From positions 1 to 64,000 of the forward strand of contig CABUXL010000008.1 in NCBI GenBank assembly GCA_902495525.1: DNA of 64,000 bases, given 5' to 3'. This document shows, piece by piece, positions 22,555 to 32,300 of the stretch (positions are counted from its first letter, which is position 1; every line of letters starts with the position of its first letter). The stretch comes from an uncultured Collinsella sp. GTDB lineage: Bacteria > Actinomycetota > Coriobacteriia > Coriobacteriales > Coriobacteriaceae. The notes below the pieces were generated by a model that was not told the origin of the DNA, searched no databases, and was given only the letters and a program-made list of their open reading frames with translations. Both the position numbers and the translations under genes were made by a program.

Positions 22555-25500
22555 ATGGCGTTGCTAGTAGGACTGGACGTAGGGTCGACGACGACCAAAG
22601 TTTACGCGATGCACGAGGATATGACCGAGGCGTGGTGGGGATATCGCCGCCACGGGGCGTGTCAGACAGCGAGCGTGCGCGCCATGCTCGGCGAGCTCGC
22701 CGAGCGCTTTCCCCATGAGTCACTGCGCGTTGCGGTGACCGGCTCGGGTGCGCGCGATATCGCGACCGCGCTGGGCGCCTCGTACGTTCAGGAGGTGGTC
22801 GCCAACGCGCTCGCGATCAGCAGGTTCTATCCGCAGACGCGCTGCGCCATCGAGCTGGGCGGCCAAGACGCCAAGATGATCTTCTTCCGCACCAACGATA
22901 AGGGAGACATCGAGGTTGCCGACATGCGCATGAACGGCTCGTGCGCAGGCGGTACCGGTGCATTTATCGACGAGATGGCAAAGCTCATGGGGGTCGGCAC
23001 CGAATCGGGCGAGTTCGAGCAGCTCGCAAGCCGGGGAACGACCGTCCACGAGGTCTCGGGCCGCTGCGGCGTGTACGCAAAGACCGATATCCAGCCGCTG
23101 CTCAACGAGGGCATTCCTACCACCGACCTGGCGCTTTCGGCGCTTCACGCGGTCGCCCGCCAAACGATCGGCGGTCTGGCCCAGGGTATCGGCATCGAGC
23201 CGCCGGTAATCTTCGAGGGCGGTACGCTCGCCTACAACCCCACACTGGTCCGCGTGTTCCGGGAGCAACTGAATCTATCGGACGATCAGATTATCGTCCC
23301 GCGCGATCCGCAGATCATGGTCGCGCGCGGTGCCGCCCTGTCGCTGACCGACATGTTCGCATCGTCCCAACCGATCGACCTTCCCGACGCTTTTGTCCGG
23401 CTGGATAAGCTCGAGACGGTCGCGCCCGCAAGCGGGGAGGGACGTCTTGCCCAGCCCTTTTTTGCCACACCTGCCGAGCAGGCGGATTTTACGGCACGCC
23501 ATGGCAAAGAGACGCCGGCAAAGGGTCCGGATGCGTATGCGCCCGGAGAGACGGTGCGTGTGGCGCTCGGTATCGATTCGGGGAGCACGACGACCAAGTT
23601 CGCCCTGGTCGATGAGGCGGGTGAGCTTGTCGATTCGTTCTACGCGTCTAATAACGGCAGACCGCTCGACGTCGCCCAACAGGGTCTTGTCAGCTTGAAG
23701 AACCGCTGGGAGACAGCGGGAGTCACGCTTGCGATCGATGCCGTGGGCACCACGGGATACGGCGAGGAGCTTTTCGCGCGCGCGTTCCACGTCGACTACC
23801 ATACGGTCGAGACGGTCGCGCACGCCCGCGCCGCGTGCGCATGCGTTCCCGATGCGACCTTCGTGCTCGACATCGGCGGACAGGATATGAAGGCCATCTG
23901 GCTCAACCACGGCGTGCTGACCGATATCGTCGTCAACGAGGCGTGCTCTGCGGGCTGCGGCTCGTTCCTCGAGGGTTTTGCCAAAAACCTCGGAATAGCC
24001 GTTGAGGATATCGCGACCGAGGCATTTTCGTCCAAAGCCCCCGCCGTTCTCGGCAGCCGCTGCACGGTGTTCATGAACAGCAGCGTCGTTTCCGAGCAGC
24101 GGCGCGGTAAGGGTCCGGGCGACATCATGGCCGGTCTCTGCCGTTCGATTATCGAGAACGTGTTCACCAAGGTCATTCGCGTTTCAAATCTCAACCGTCT
24201 GGGCGACAAAGTCGTCGTCCAGGGCGGCACGTTCCGAAACGACGCGGTGCTGCGCGCATTCGAGCAGTATCTGGGCAAACCCGTCACGCGTGCGCCCCAC
24301 CCGGGGCTGATGGGCGCTATCGGTATCGCCCTGCTCGCGCGCGAGGAATGCCGCAAGGGCGACGCCGGCACGTCGTTTATCGGGCTCGATGCCGTGGAGC
24401 GCTTCGAGCATCGCGAGTTCGGCGGCGTTACCTGCCGTCGGTGCAACAACCGCTGCCAGCGCGCGGTCGTGGCATTTGGCGACGGCTCGCTTTACGTCAC
24501 GGGCAATCGCTGCCCGCGCGGCGTCGCCATCTCATGGGATGAGCTCGTGCGCGAGGTTCCCGCGGCGGAGGAGCTGCGTCCGCAGGGTGCTTGCGAGGCA
24601 CAGGCACCCGGCACGGGGCGCGACCGGACCGCGGCTGCCCCCAATCTCTTTGTCGACCGCGAGAAGCTGCTGTTCGAGTCGTACCCCACGGTTCCCGTCA
24701 GCGGGGGGCGCGATGTCACGATCGGCATTCCCCGTGTGCTCGAGTTCTGGGACACCATGCCGTTCTGGTCGACGTTCTTCAGCACGCTCGGCTTTAAGGT
24801 GCGCGTCTCGGGACGCAGCACCAAGGCGATGTACGAGCGCGGTCTGGCGCACGTCACATCCGACACCGTGTGCTTCCCGGCCAAGCTCGTCCACGGGCAC
24901 ATCCGCAATCTCGTCGACGCCGGCGTCGACCGCATCTTCATGCCCATCATCACGACGGTGCCCACCGAAAACACCGCCTCTACCAGCGAGTGGATGTGCG
25001 CCGTCGTAAAGGGATACCCCTACGTGATGCGCAATTCCGATAACCCGGAGGAGCGTTTCGGCGTTCCGTTCGATACGCCGCTGTTCCACTGGTACGACGA
25101 GGGCGACCGAAACCGCCAGCTCAAGGCGTGGTGCAAGGAGACCTTCGATATCGATGCCGACCTGGTTGCCAAGGCGACCGAGCAGGCGGACCGCGCGCAG
25201 GAGACGTTTGAGAACCAGCTGCAGCTGCGCGGCAGGCAGGTGCTCGAGAACGTGCACGAGGACGGCGGCTACGCGGTGGTGATCGCTTCGCGCCCGTACC
25301 ACAACGACCCGCTGGTCAACCACGGGCTGCCCAAGCTCTTCTCTGAGCGCGGCATCCCCGTGCTGACGCCCGATGCGGTGCCGGGGGTCTGCAACGTCGA
25401 TCTTTCCAACAGCCGCATCGACATCGTGAACAACTACCATGCGCGCATGCTGTCGTGCGCGGTCATCGTCGCATCGACGCCCGAGCTCGAGCTCGTGCAG

Positions 25501-26994
25501 ATGGGCAGCTTCGGCTGCGGCCACGATGCGTATCTCACCGACGAGATCGCGCGCATGATGGGCGAGATGGGCTCCAAGGTTCCGATGATGATCAAGCTCG
25601 ATGAGAGCGACGTCGCCGGTCCCATGGGCATTCGCGTGCGTTCGTTTATCGAGTCGGTCAACCGTCGTCGCGCGGAGGAGCGTGCCGAGGGCGCCCGGGT
25701 GCACGCGGTCCATCCGCTCGACGACCCGTATAAGGTCAAGTACACCAAGCGCGACCGGCACGACAAGATCGCGCTGGTCCCCAACACCTCCCATGCGTTC
25801 TGCAGGCTCATGACCGCGGCGATGCGCAATCAGGGCGTGCGCGCCGAGGCCCTTGATATCGGGCGCGAGGATGCCATCCGCCTGGGCAAACGCTATGTGC
25901 ACAACGACATCTGCTTCCCCGCGCAAATCGTGATCGGCGAGGCGCTCGCGGCACTCGAGAGCGGTAAGTACGACCCGCACGACGTCGCCGTGGTGACTGG
26001 CAAGTATATCGGCGACTGCCGCCTGACGCACTACATGCCCCTGCTGCGCCGCGCGCTCGACGACGCGGGATACGACTATGTCCCGGTGCTCACCAACGAC
26101 GACGTCGATGCCCACAATGCGCATCCGGGCTTCAAGCTCGGCCTTGGCCCGAGCATCCAGATCGCCTACGGTCTTCCCATGATCGATGCCCTCGAGGCCA
26201 TGCTTAGGCGCATCCGTCCCTACGAGCTCGAGAAGGGCGCGGCGGACGCTGCGTTCGCCCGCGCGCTCGATGAGGTTATCGAGGGCATGGAGCGCTCCGG
26301 GCTGAGAGGCCAGGCGACGGGCTTCAAACGCGCGCTTGCGATCATGGACGCCGTTCCGTACGACCGCTCGAACCCGCATCCGACCGTTCTCATCGTGGGC
26401 GAGTACCTGCTCAATTTCCATCTCGGCGCCAACCACGAGATCGAGCGCTACCTCGAGGACAACGGGCTCGAGGTCATCGAGGCGCGCATGACCGACGTAA
26501 TCCGCAAGACCTATTTCTACAAGCATGCGCAGTCGCGCGAGTTCCACGTCGACCTGTCGCTGCCCGAAAAGGCCTGGTACGCCACGGCGGACAACCTGTT
26601 CGAGCTCGCGCACGACCGTTGCGACCGCCTGGGCGCGGCGAGCCCGCTCTACGAGCCGCCGACGCGCATGCCCGAGCTCGTGCGCGCGAGCGATAAGATC
26701 CTGCACCATACGTTCGATGCGGGCGAGGGCGTGCTGATTCCGGCGGAGATTCTCGAGCACGCCAAGCGCGGCTGCCGCAACTTCGTGATCCTGCAGCCGT
26801 TCGGGTGTCTGCCCAACCATGTCGTGGGGCGCGGGCTCATCCATGCGCTCAAGGAGCAGTATCCCACGGCGCAGTTCCTGCCGCTCGACTACGATCCCGA
26901 CGTGAGCTTCGCCAACGTGGAGAACCGTCTTCAGATGCTCATCATGAACGCCAAGGCGCAGGGGTGCGGTGAGGCGCATGGCGAGACCGCGTAA
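22555..26994 (+). CDS. Large 2-hydroxyacyl-CoA dehydratase activase-type protein
   Basis: A 1479-residue fusion. Two ASKHA-type activase domains (BcrA/BadF/HgdC family) lie in tandem: about 1-265 (LVGLDVGSTTTK, cluster cysteines C130 and C171) and about 340-600 (GIDSGSTTTK, C464 and C503). HgdC is a homodimer with one 4Fe-4S cluster between subunits, so the tandem pair may form it within one chain (inference). A Cys-rich segment CRRCNNRC (near 627-634) follows, then DUF2229/COG3580 (from about 720) and a dehydratase-subunit-like part (about 1060-1479). The family presumably does ATP-driven electron transfer; the substrate is unknown. It overlaps the TetR gene by 17 bp. Confidence 0.85.
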   Translation: MALLVGLDVGSTTTKVYAMHEDMTEAWWGYRRHGACQTASVRAMLGELAERFPHESLRVAVTGSGARDIATALGASYVQEVVANALAISRFYPQTRCAIELGGQDAKMIFFRTNDKGDIEVADMRMNGSCAGGTGAFIDEMAKLMGVGTESGEFEQLASRGTTVHEVSGRCGVYAKTDIQPLLNEGIPTTDLALSALHAVARQTIGGLAQGIGIEPPVIFEGGTLAYNPTLVRVFREQLNLSDDQIIVPRDPQIMVARGAALSLTDMFASSQPIDLPDAFVRLDKLETVAPASGEGRLAQPFFATPAEQADFTARHGKETPAKGPDAYAPGETVRVALGIDSGSTTTKFALVDEAGELVDSFYASNNGRPLDVAQQGLVSLKNRWETAGVTLAIDAVGTTGYGEELFARAFHVDYHTVETVAHARAACACVPDATFVLDIGGQDMKAIWLNHGVLTDIVVNEACSAGCGSFLEGFAKNLGIAVEDIATEAFSSKAPAVLGSRCTVFMNSSVVSEQRRGKGPGDIMAGLCRSIIENVFTKVIRVSNLNRLGDKVVVQGGTFRNDAVLRAFEQYLGKPVTRAPHPGLMGAIGIALLAREECRKGDAGTSFIGLDAVERFEHREFGGVTCRRCNNRCQRAVVAFGDGSLYVTGNRCPRGVAISWDELVREVPAAEELRPQGACEAQAPGTGRDRTAAAPNLFVDREKLLFESYPTVPVSGGRDVTIGIPRVLEFWDTMPFWSTFFSTLGFKVRVSGRSTKAMYERGLAHVTSDTVCFPAKLVHGHIRNLVDAGVDRIFMPIITTVPTENTASTSEWMCAVVKGYPYVMRNSDNPEERFGVPFDTPLFHWYDEGDRNRQLKAWCKETFDIDADLVAKATEQADRAQETFENQLQLRGRQVLENVHEDGGYAVVIASRPYHNDPLVNHGLPKLFSERGIPVLTPDAVPGVCNVDLSNSRIDIVNNYHARMLSCAVIVASTPELELVQMGSFGCGHDAYLTDEIARMMGEMGSKVPMMIKLDESDVAGPMGIRVRSFIESVNRRRAEERAEGARVHAVHPLDDPYKVKYTKRDRHDKIALVPNTSHAFCRLMTAAMRNQGVRAEALDIGREDAIRLGKRYVHNDICFPAQIVIGEALAALESGKYDPHDVAVVTGKYIGDCRLTHYMPLLRRALDDAGYDYVPVLTNDDVDAHNAHPGFKLGLGPSIQIAYGLPMIDALEAMLRRIRPYELEKGAADAAFARALDEVIEGMERSGLRGQATGFKRALAIMDAVPYDRSNPHPTVLIVGEYLLNFHLGANHEIERYLEDNGLEVIEARMTDVIRKTYFYKHAQSREFHVDLSLPEKAWYATADNLFELAHDRCDRLGAASPLYEPPTRMPELVRASDKILHHTFDAGEGVLIPAEILEHAKRGCRNFVILQPFGCLPNHVVGRGLIHALKEQYPTAQFLPLDYDPDVSFANVENRLQMLIMNAKAQGCGEAHGETA

Positions 26995-27667
26995 GGACGC
27001 CGATGCGCCCGATGCACGCACCCGTATCATCGAGGCGTTTTGGGAGCTCATCGAGAACAACAGCATCTTCGAGCTGTCGGTTGGCGAGGTGACCCGCGCC
27101 GCCCAGTGCAATCGCGGAACGTTTTACTACTATTTTCACGATTTCGATGAACTCGTCGCCATCGCCATAGCCCAGCTGCTGCAGGATAACGAGCTCATCA
27201 CCGATGCCCTCTGGCATTTTTCGAGCGAGGGCGACCTTTCGGCGTTCGACCGGCGCGACGTCCGCTGCCTGCTGCGGCGCATCGTCATCACCATGAGGGC
27301 GGGTGCCGCCGAGCAGGTCGTGCAGGGCATCCATACGATCATCATCGACCGCGTGAGAGAGATCGTCCACCCCGACGGAGAAGAGCTCAAGGCAGATTCG
27401 AGCTTTGCGGTGGGCTTTCTGGTCTCGGGCATCATGGGCTTTGTGATGGCGGTCGGCTTTGCCCGGGAGGGCGGCGAGGAGATAGACCTCGAGCAGCCGG
27501 GGGACAGCGCGTGCGCGTACCTGAGGGCGGTCGCCATGCAGACGGTGGAAACGGTCGCGCAAGTCGAGGGCGTCGATACATCCGAGCTGCTCGAACGCGT
27601 CTCCAAGGAGGCCGATGCCTATCGCGCATCGCGTGCGACGAGTCCCGACGTGGTGAAAGACGTCTAG
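26978..27667 (+). CDS. TetR-family transcriptional regulator
   Basis: A 229-residue regulator with a typical N-terminal HTH: TRIIEAFWELIENN, then SVGEVTRAAQCNRGTFYYYF (recognition helix), then DELVAIAIAQL. The C-terminal ligand domain has no recognisable signature. The ATG at 26978 overlaps the 3' end of the activase gene by 17 bp, so the two are one operon, and it probably binds the 21-bp palindrome at 22485-22505 as an autorepressor. A GTG 9 bp upstream is an alternative start. Confidence 0.85.
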   Translation: MARPRKDADAPDARTRIIEAFWELIENNSIFELSVGEVTRAAQCNRGTFYYYFHDFDELVAIAIAQLLQDNELITDALWHFSSEGDLSAFDRRDVRCLLRRIVITMRAGAAEQVVQGIHTIIIDRVREIVHPDGEELKADSSFAVGFLVSGIMGFVMAVGFAREGGEEIDLEQPGDSACAYLRAVAMQTVETVAQVEGVDTSELLERVSKEADAYRASRATSPDVVKDV

Positions 27668-27800
27668 GGTTTCTCTTGCGGGGCGCCCGTCGCGCATCGC
27701 GCGGTGAGTCCCGCGATGCGGTCATAACCTGCATTCATGTGAGCCGGGTTTATAGATATTCCTCCAGCTGTTAACATAGACGACCTGTGGGTAAAGAGAC

Positions 27801-27833
27801 AAAAGCGCCGCCGACGGGCGGGCGTTTTGATTT
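27801..27833 (+). terminator. Terminator-like hairpin upstream of clpC
   Basis: AAAAGCGCCGCC and GGGCGGGCGTTTT form an imperfect stem followed by GATTT. It may end the TetR transcript. A CGCATCGCG/CGCGATGCG palindrome at 27693-27720 lies between the two genes and has no T run. Confidence 0.5.
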
Positions 27834-27859
27834 CGATGAACTCATGTAAGGAAACGAGC

Positions 27860-30502
27860 ATGTTAGATAGATTTACCGATCGAGCGCGCAAGGTCATGTC
27901 CATGGCCAAGCAAGAGGCGCTCGATCTACACTCAAATAAGGTGGGCACCGAGCACCTGCTGCTCGCACTCGCCAAGGAGGACGAGGGTATCGCTGCCGAG
28001 GCGCTGCGCTCGCTTGATATCTCCTACGACGACATCATGGACACGCTCAAGGAGGTCCAGACCACGGTCCCCGAGCCCAGCGAGGAGACCGAGGCTGCCA
28101 AGCTTGCCTTTACGCCGCTCGTCATTAGCGTGATGGAGCGCTCCTTCCGCGTGGCGCGCGAGAACAATCAGACCTACGTGTCGACCGAGCACCTGCTCAT
28201 CGGTATCGTCGAAGAGGGCAACGGCATGGCCATGGACATCCTCATGCGCCTGGGCGTGTCGTCCGCCTCCATCAAAAAGGCTATCGAGAAACTCACCGCC
28301 AAGGACCAGGACAAGAAGCGTCCGCTTGCCGGCGCCGGTGCTGGTCGTCCCGGTGCGGGCCTGCCGTTCTTTAGCGGCTCGGATGCCTCTCAGCAAAAGG
28401 GGAGTGGCACCGATACGCTCAAGCAGTTCGCCACCAACCTCACGCAAAAGGCGCGCGACGGCGAGCTCGATCCCGTGATTGGCCGCGAAAAGGAAGTCCA
28501 GCGCATGATGGAGATCCTTTCGCGCCGCACCAAGAACAACCCGCTTATCCTGGGCGATCCCGGCGTGGGCAAGACGGCCATCGTCGAGGGCCTGGCGCAG
28601 CAGATCGCTACCGGCAACGTGCCCGAGAACCTCATGAACCAGAACATCTGGACGCTCGACCTGCCGGGCCTCGTTGCGGGCGCCAAGTATCGCGGTGAGT
28701 TTGAGGAGCGCCTCAAGAACGTGATCCAGGAGGCCACCGAGGCTGACGACGTCATCCTGTTTATTGACGAGATGCACACCATCATCGGTGCCGGTTCTGC
28801 CGAGGGCTCCATCGACGCGAGCTCCATGCTCAAGCCCGTGCTTGCGCGCGGTGCCTTCCAGATTATCGGCGCCACCACGGCCGAGGAGTTCCGTAAGTAC
28901 CTCACCAAGGATCCGGCCTTTGAGCGTCGCTTCCAGACCATCGATGTCGAGGAGCCGAGCGTCGAGGACACGGTTAAGATCCTGACCGCGCTCAAGCCGC
29001 GCTACGAGGAGCACCACCATGTGCGCTATACGCAGGGTGCTATCGAGGCCGCCGCGAACCTCTCCAACCGCTACATCCAGGATCGCTTCCTGCCCGATAA
29101 GGCCATCGACCTCATTGACGAGGCCGGCGCCCGCGCCCGCATCGCCGCCAACCGCGCGCCCGAGCCGGTGCGCGAGGCCGAGCATCGCGTGGAGGAGCTT
29201 AAGGCCGCCGCGCAGGAGGCCACCGAGAGCGACGACATGAACAAGGCCGCCGAGATCACCGAGCAGCAGAAGGCTGCCGAGATTGAGCTCGCCGAGGCCA
29301 AGGCTGCCTGGACGGCCGAGCTCGACGCCAGCCCGCTCACCATCGATGTCTCCCAGATTGCCGACATCGTGTCCGTGACCTCTGGCGTGCCGGTTTCCTC
29401 GCTCACCGAGAGCGAGAGCCGCCGCCTGCTGCAGGCCGAAAGCGTGCTCAAGACGCGCATCATCGGTCAGGACGAGGCCGTCGAGGCCGTTGCCAAGGCC
29501 GTGCGCCGCAGCCGCTCGCCGCTCAAGGACCCGCGTCGCCCCGGCGGCAGCTTTATCTTCCTGGGCCCCACCGGCACGGGCAAAACCGAGCTCGCCAAGA
29601 CGCTCGCCGAGTATCTCTTTGGCAGCAAGGACGCGCTCATCAGCTTCGATATGTCGGAGTTCGGCAGTGAGTTCGAGGTCTCCAAGCTCATCGGTAGCCC
29701 CCCGGGCTATGTGGGCCACGACGAGGGCGGCCAGCTCACCAAGGCTGTTCGCCGTCACCCGTACTCGGTCGTGCTGTTCGACGAGATCGAGAAGGCGCAC
29801 CCCGACATCTTCAATATCCTGCTGCAGGTGTTGGAGGAGGGCCGTCTGACCGATAGCCAGGGCAAGACGGTCGACTTCCGCAATACGGTGATCATCATGA
29901 CGTCAAACGTGGGCGCCCGCGAGATCGCGCAGGATGCGAGCGTTGGCTTTGGCACCACCGGCGAGCAGGGTCTCACGTCGAGCGAGATCAAGGGCCGCGC
30001 GATGGGCGAGCTCAAGCGCCTGTTCCGCCCCGAGTTGCTCAACCGTATCGACGACATTGTGGTGTTCCAGAAGCTCTCGGGCGAGAACCTGACCAAGATT
30101 GCTCACCTGCTGGTGGACGATTTGCGCCAACGCCTGATCGCAAACGGCATGAACATCAAGCTTACCGATGCGGCCTACGACAAGATTGTGGCGGAGGGTA
30201 CCGACCTCACCAACGGCGCGCGTCCGCTGCGTCGTGCCATCCAAAAGCTCATCGAGGATCCGCTGTCCGAGGAACTGCTGGCTGGCGAGTGGGGCGAGGG
30301 CGATACCGTCCTGTGCGACGTGGCCGATGGCAAGTTTGTCTTTAGCCACGGCACGGGCGAGATTCCGGCACCGCGTCCGGCGGGCACGCTCGGTGGTGAT
30401 ACCGCCCCGGCGGCACCGCACACCGGCAACGCCGCGCCCGTGAGCGGCGGCGTGACCTCGGGCCCCGGCGGCATGATGCAAGCCGGTTCCGGCGCGCTGT
30501 AG
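27860..30502 (+). CDS. clpC: ATP-dependent Clp protease ATPase subunit ClpC
   Basis: An AAA+ unfoldase that feeds substrates to ClpP. The 880 residues comprise two N-terminal Clp repeats (about 1-145), AAA-1 with Walker A GDPGVGKT from residue 232, a UVR-like coiled insertion (about 430-485) and AAA-2 with GPTGTGKT from 569, then a low-complexity Gly/Pro/Ala tail of about 45 residues that is longer than usual. AAGGAAA precedes the ATG at 27860. Unlike Bacillus, no ctsR, mcsA or mcsB is adjacent, so control differs. No CIRCE element is visible upstream. Confidence 0.95.
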   Translation: MLDRFTDRARKVMSMAKQEALDLHSNKVGTEHLLLALAKEDEGIAAEALRSLDISYDDIMDTLKEVQTTVPEPSEETEAAKLAFTPLVISVMERSFRVARENNQTYVSTEHLLIGIVEEGNGMAMDILMRLGVSSASIKKAIEKLTAKDQDKKRPLAGAGAGRPGAGLPFFSGSDASQQKGSGTDTLKQFATNLTQKARDGELDPVIGREKEVQRMMEILSRRTKNNPLILGDPGVGKTAIVEGLAQQIATGNVPENLMNQNIWTLDLPGLVAGAKYRGEFEERLKNVIQEATEADDVILFIDEMHTIIGAGSAEGSIDASSMLKPVLARGAFQIIGATTAEEFRKYLTKDPAFERRFQTIDVEEPSVEDTVKILTALKPRYEEHHHVRYTQGAIEAAANLSNRYIQDRFLPDKAIDLIDEAGARARIAANRAPEPVREAEHRVEELKAAAQEATESDDMNKAAEITEQQKAAEIELAEAKAAWTAELDASPLTIDVSQIADIVSVTSGVPVSSLTESESRRLLQAESVLKTRIIGQDEAVEAVAKAVRRSRSPLKDPRRPGGSFIFLGPTGTGKTELAKTLAEYLFGSKDALISFDMSEFGSEFEVSKLIGSPPGYVGHDEGGQLTKAVRRHPYSVVLFDEIEKAHPDIFNILLQVLEEGRLTDSQGKTVDFRNTVIIMTSNVGAREIAQDASVGFGTTGEQGLTSSEIKGRAMGELKRLFRPELLNRIDDIVVFQKLSGENLTKIAHLLVDDLRQRLIANGMNIKLTDAAYDKIVAEGTDLTNGARPLRRAIQKLIEDPLSEELLAGEWGEGDTVLCDVADGKFVFSHGTGEIPAPRPAGTLGGDTAPAAPHTGNAAPVSGGVTSGPGGMMQAGSGAL

Positions 30503-30525
30503 GGCGTGGCGACAATTTGATACGC

Positions 30526-30557
30526 GCAATCGAGGCGCTCCGGAAAGGGCGCCTCGA
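30526..30557 (+). terminator. Hairpin after clpC
   Basis: An 11-bp stem AATCGAGGCGC/GCGCCTCGATT followed only by TGTAG. Strong stem, weak T run. Confidence 0.55.
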
Positions 30558-30716
30558 TTTGTAGAGCTGCGGAAGTTGTGACCGTTACGCTATGCGGTCC
30601 ACCGTTAGCCGATGATGCGAGGGCGCTCGGCGTTTTCGACTGGTTTATGCACGTAAAGTCTGGGAATATACAAGGCGCATGTCTTATTGTCTAACCAGTT
30701 GCGCCAAGGAGGCACC

Positions 30717-32174
30717 ATGGACTACAAGATTACCGGCTACGAGCCCGCCCAGCTGTTCCATTTCTTTGAGGAGGTCAGCGCGATCCCCCGTGGGTCTGGC
30801 AACGAGAAGGGCATCAGCGATTTCCTGGTCGCGTTTGCCAAGGAGCGCGGTCTCGATGTGTATCAGGACGAGGTCTACAACGTCATCATTCGCAAGCCCG
30901 CATCTGCCGGCGCCGAGAATGCCCCGACCGTGATGCTGCAGGGCCACATCGACATGGTGTGCGACAAGCTGGGCTCCGTTGAGCACGACTTTACGACTGA
31001 TGGTATCGACCTGGTCGTCAAGGACGGCGTCCTCACCGCTAACGGCACCACTCTGGGCGCCGACAACGGTATTGCCGTCGCTCTGATGCTCACTGTGCTC
31101 AACGACGATTTGATTACTCATCCGGCCCTCGAGTGCGTGTTCACCACCGACGAGGAGACTGGCCTGGTTGGCGCCGAGACGCTCGACAAGTCCCAGATTA
31201 GCGCCCGCACCATGATTAACCTTGACTCCGAGGAAGAGGGCGTTGCCACCGTCAGCTGCGCCGGCGGCGTCGTCGTTACCTACACCTGCCCGATCGCGCG
31301 CGAGCACAAGACCGGTAGCACCCTCACGCTCGACATCTCCGGCCTGCTGGGCGGCCACTCCGGCAGCGATATCCACCTGGAGCGCGGCAACGGCAACCTC
31401 ATCATGGCCCGCATCATCGACCGCCTGATGGTCGCCGGCGAGCCCGCCATCGTTAGCTTTAACGGCGGCACCAAGGACAACGCCATCAACCGTGAGTGCA
31501 AAGCTGTTCTGGTCTACGCCGACCACGCTGCCGCCGAGGCCGCGGCCCAGATCGCAAAGGGCATCATCGCCGACGTTACTGCCGAGCTCGAGGTCTTTGA
31601 CCCCGGCTTTACCTGCACCGTCGAGATTGCCGACGACGCCGAGGTCGAGGCCATGGACGAGAAGTCCGCGCTTGCCCTCATCCGTGCCCTGCGTCTTGCC
31701 CCTAACGGCGTGATTCGCCGCAACGTCGCCACCGACGGCTCCGTCGAGGTTTCCTCCAACATCGGTGTGGTTGCCACCTCTGACGACCAGGTCAAGATCA
31801 TGCTGTCCCCGCGCTCCTCGATCACCTCGCTGCAGAACGAGTTCAAGGACCGCCTGCAGACGCTTGCCGATGTCCTGGGCTTCGACGCCAAGTTTGAGTT
31901 CGAGTATCCCGGCTGGAGCTATGCCGAGCATTCGCCGGTCCGCGACATCTTTGTCGAGAGCTATCGCGAGCTCTTTGGCTCCGAGCTGCGCATCGAGTCC
32001 ATTCACGCCGGCCTTGAGTGCGGCCTGTTTGCCGAGGCCCTGCACGGCCTGGACGCCATCGCCGTGGGTCCGACGCTCTCCGATGTCCACACCCCGGACG
32101 AGAGCATGGAGCTCGCTTCTGCCGAGCGCTTCTACGAGCTGCTCATCGACGTGCTCAAGCGCCTCGCTGCGTAA
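30717..32174 (+). CDS. pepD: Aminoacyl-histidine dipeptidase (PepD, M20 family)
   Basis: A cytosolic zinc dipeptidase that cleaves Xaa-His and other dipeptides. The 485 residues show the M20 metal ligands in order: LQGHIDMV, GADNGIAVAL, TDEETGLVGA and the DSEEEG segment, plus a central lid and dimerisation domain and SIHAGLECGLF near the C-terminus. AAGGAGG lies just before the ATG at 30717. It is a single-gene unit with a strong terminator. A possible -10 (TATACA at 30667) has only a weak -35. Confidence 0.92.
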   Translation: MDYKITGYEPAQLFHFFEEVSAIPRGSGNEKGISDFLVAFAKERGLDVYQDEVYNVIIRKPASAGAENAPTVMLQGHIDMVCDKLGSVEHDFTTDGIDLVVKDGVLTANGTTLGADNGIAVALMLTVLNDDLITHPALECVFTTDEETGLVGAETLDKSQISARTMINLDSEEEGVATVSCAGGVVVTYTCPIAREHKTGSTLTLDISGLLGGHSGSDIHLERGNGNLIMARIIDRLMVAGEPAIVSFNGGTKDNAINRECKAVLVYADHAAAEAAAQIAKGIIADVTAELEVFDPGFTCTVEIADDAEVEAMDEKSALALIRALRLAPNGVIRRNVATDGSVEVSSNIGVVATSDDQVKIMLSPRSSITSLQNEFKDRLQTLADVLGFDAKFEFEYPGWSYAEHSPVRDIFVESYRELFGSELRIESIHAGLECGLFAEALHGLDAIAVGPTLSDVHTPDESMELASAERFYELLIDVLKRLAA

Positions 32175-32230
32175 AGGTTGCGCTAGCAGCAGTCCGAGCC
32201 ACGTGCTGGTGGATTGCAAATGACATTATG

Positions 32231-32277
32231 AGAGGGGGCACCCGAGCTTTTGCGACGGGTGCCCCCTCTCTTCTTTT
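32231..32277 (+). terminator. Terminator after pepD
   Basis: A 13-bp stem GAGGGGGCACCCG/CGGGTGCCCCCTC followed by TCTTCTTTT. It also lies downstream of the convergent hipA. Confidence 0.9.
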
Positions 32278-32300
32278 GGGAAATGGGAGATTACGGACAC

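Noticed and set aside
24532..27111. Very long antisense reading frame opposite the activase gene (859 codons)
   Set aside because: High-GC genes commonly leave open antisense frames; it has low-complexity His/Arg/Ala composition, no ribosome-binding site, and the sense strand is a clear protein family.
27932..29800. 622-codon antisense frame opposite clpC
   Set aside because: Shadow of the ClpC coding frame; Leu/Gly/Arg-rich with no recognisable domain.
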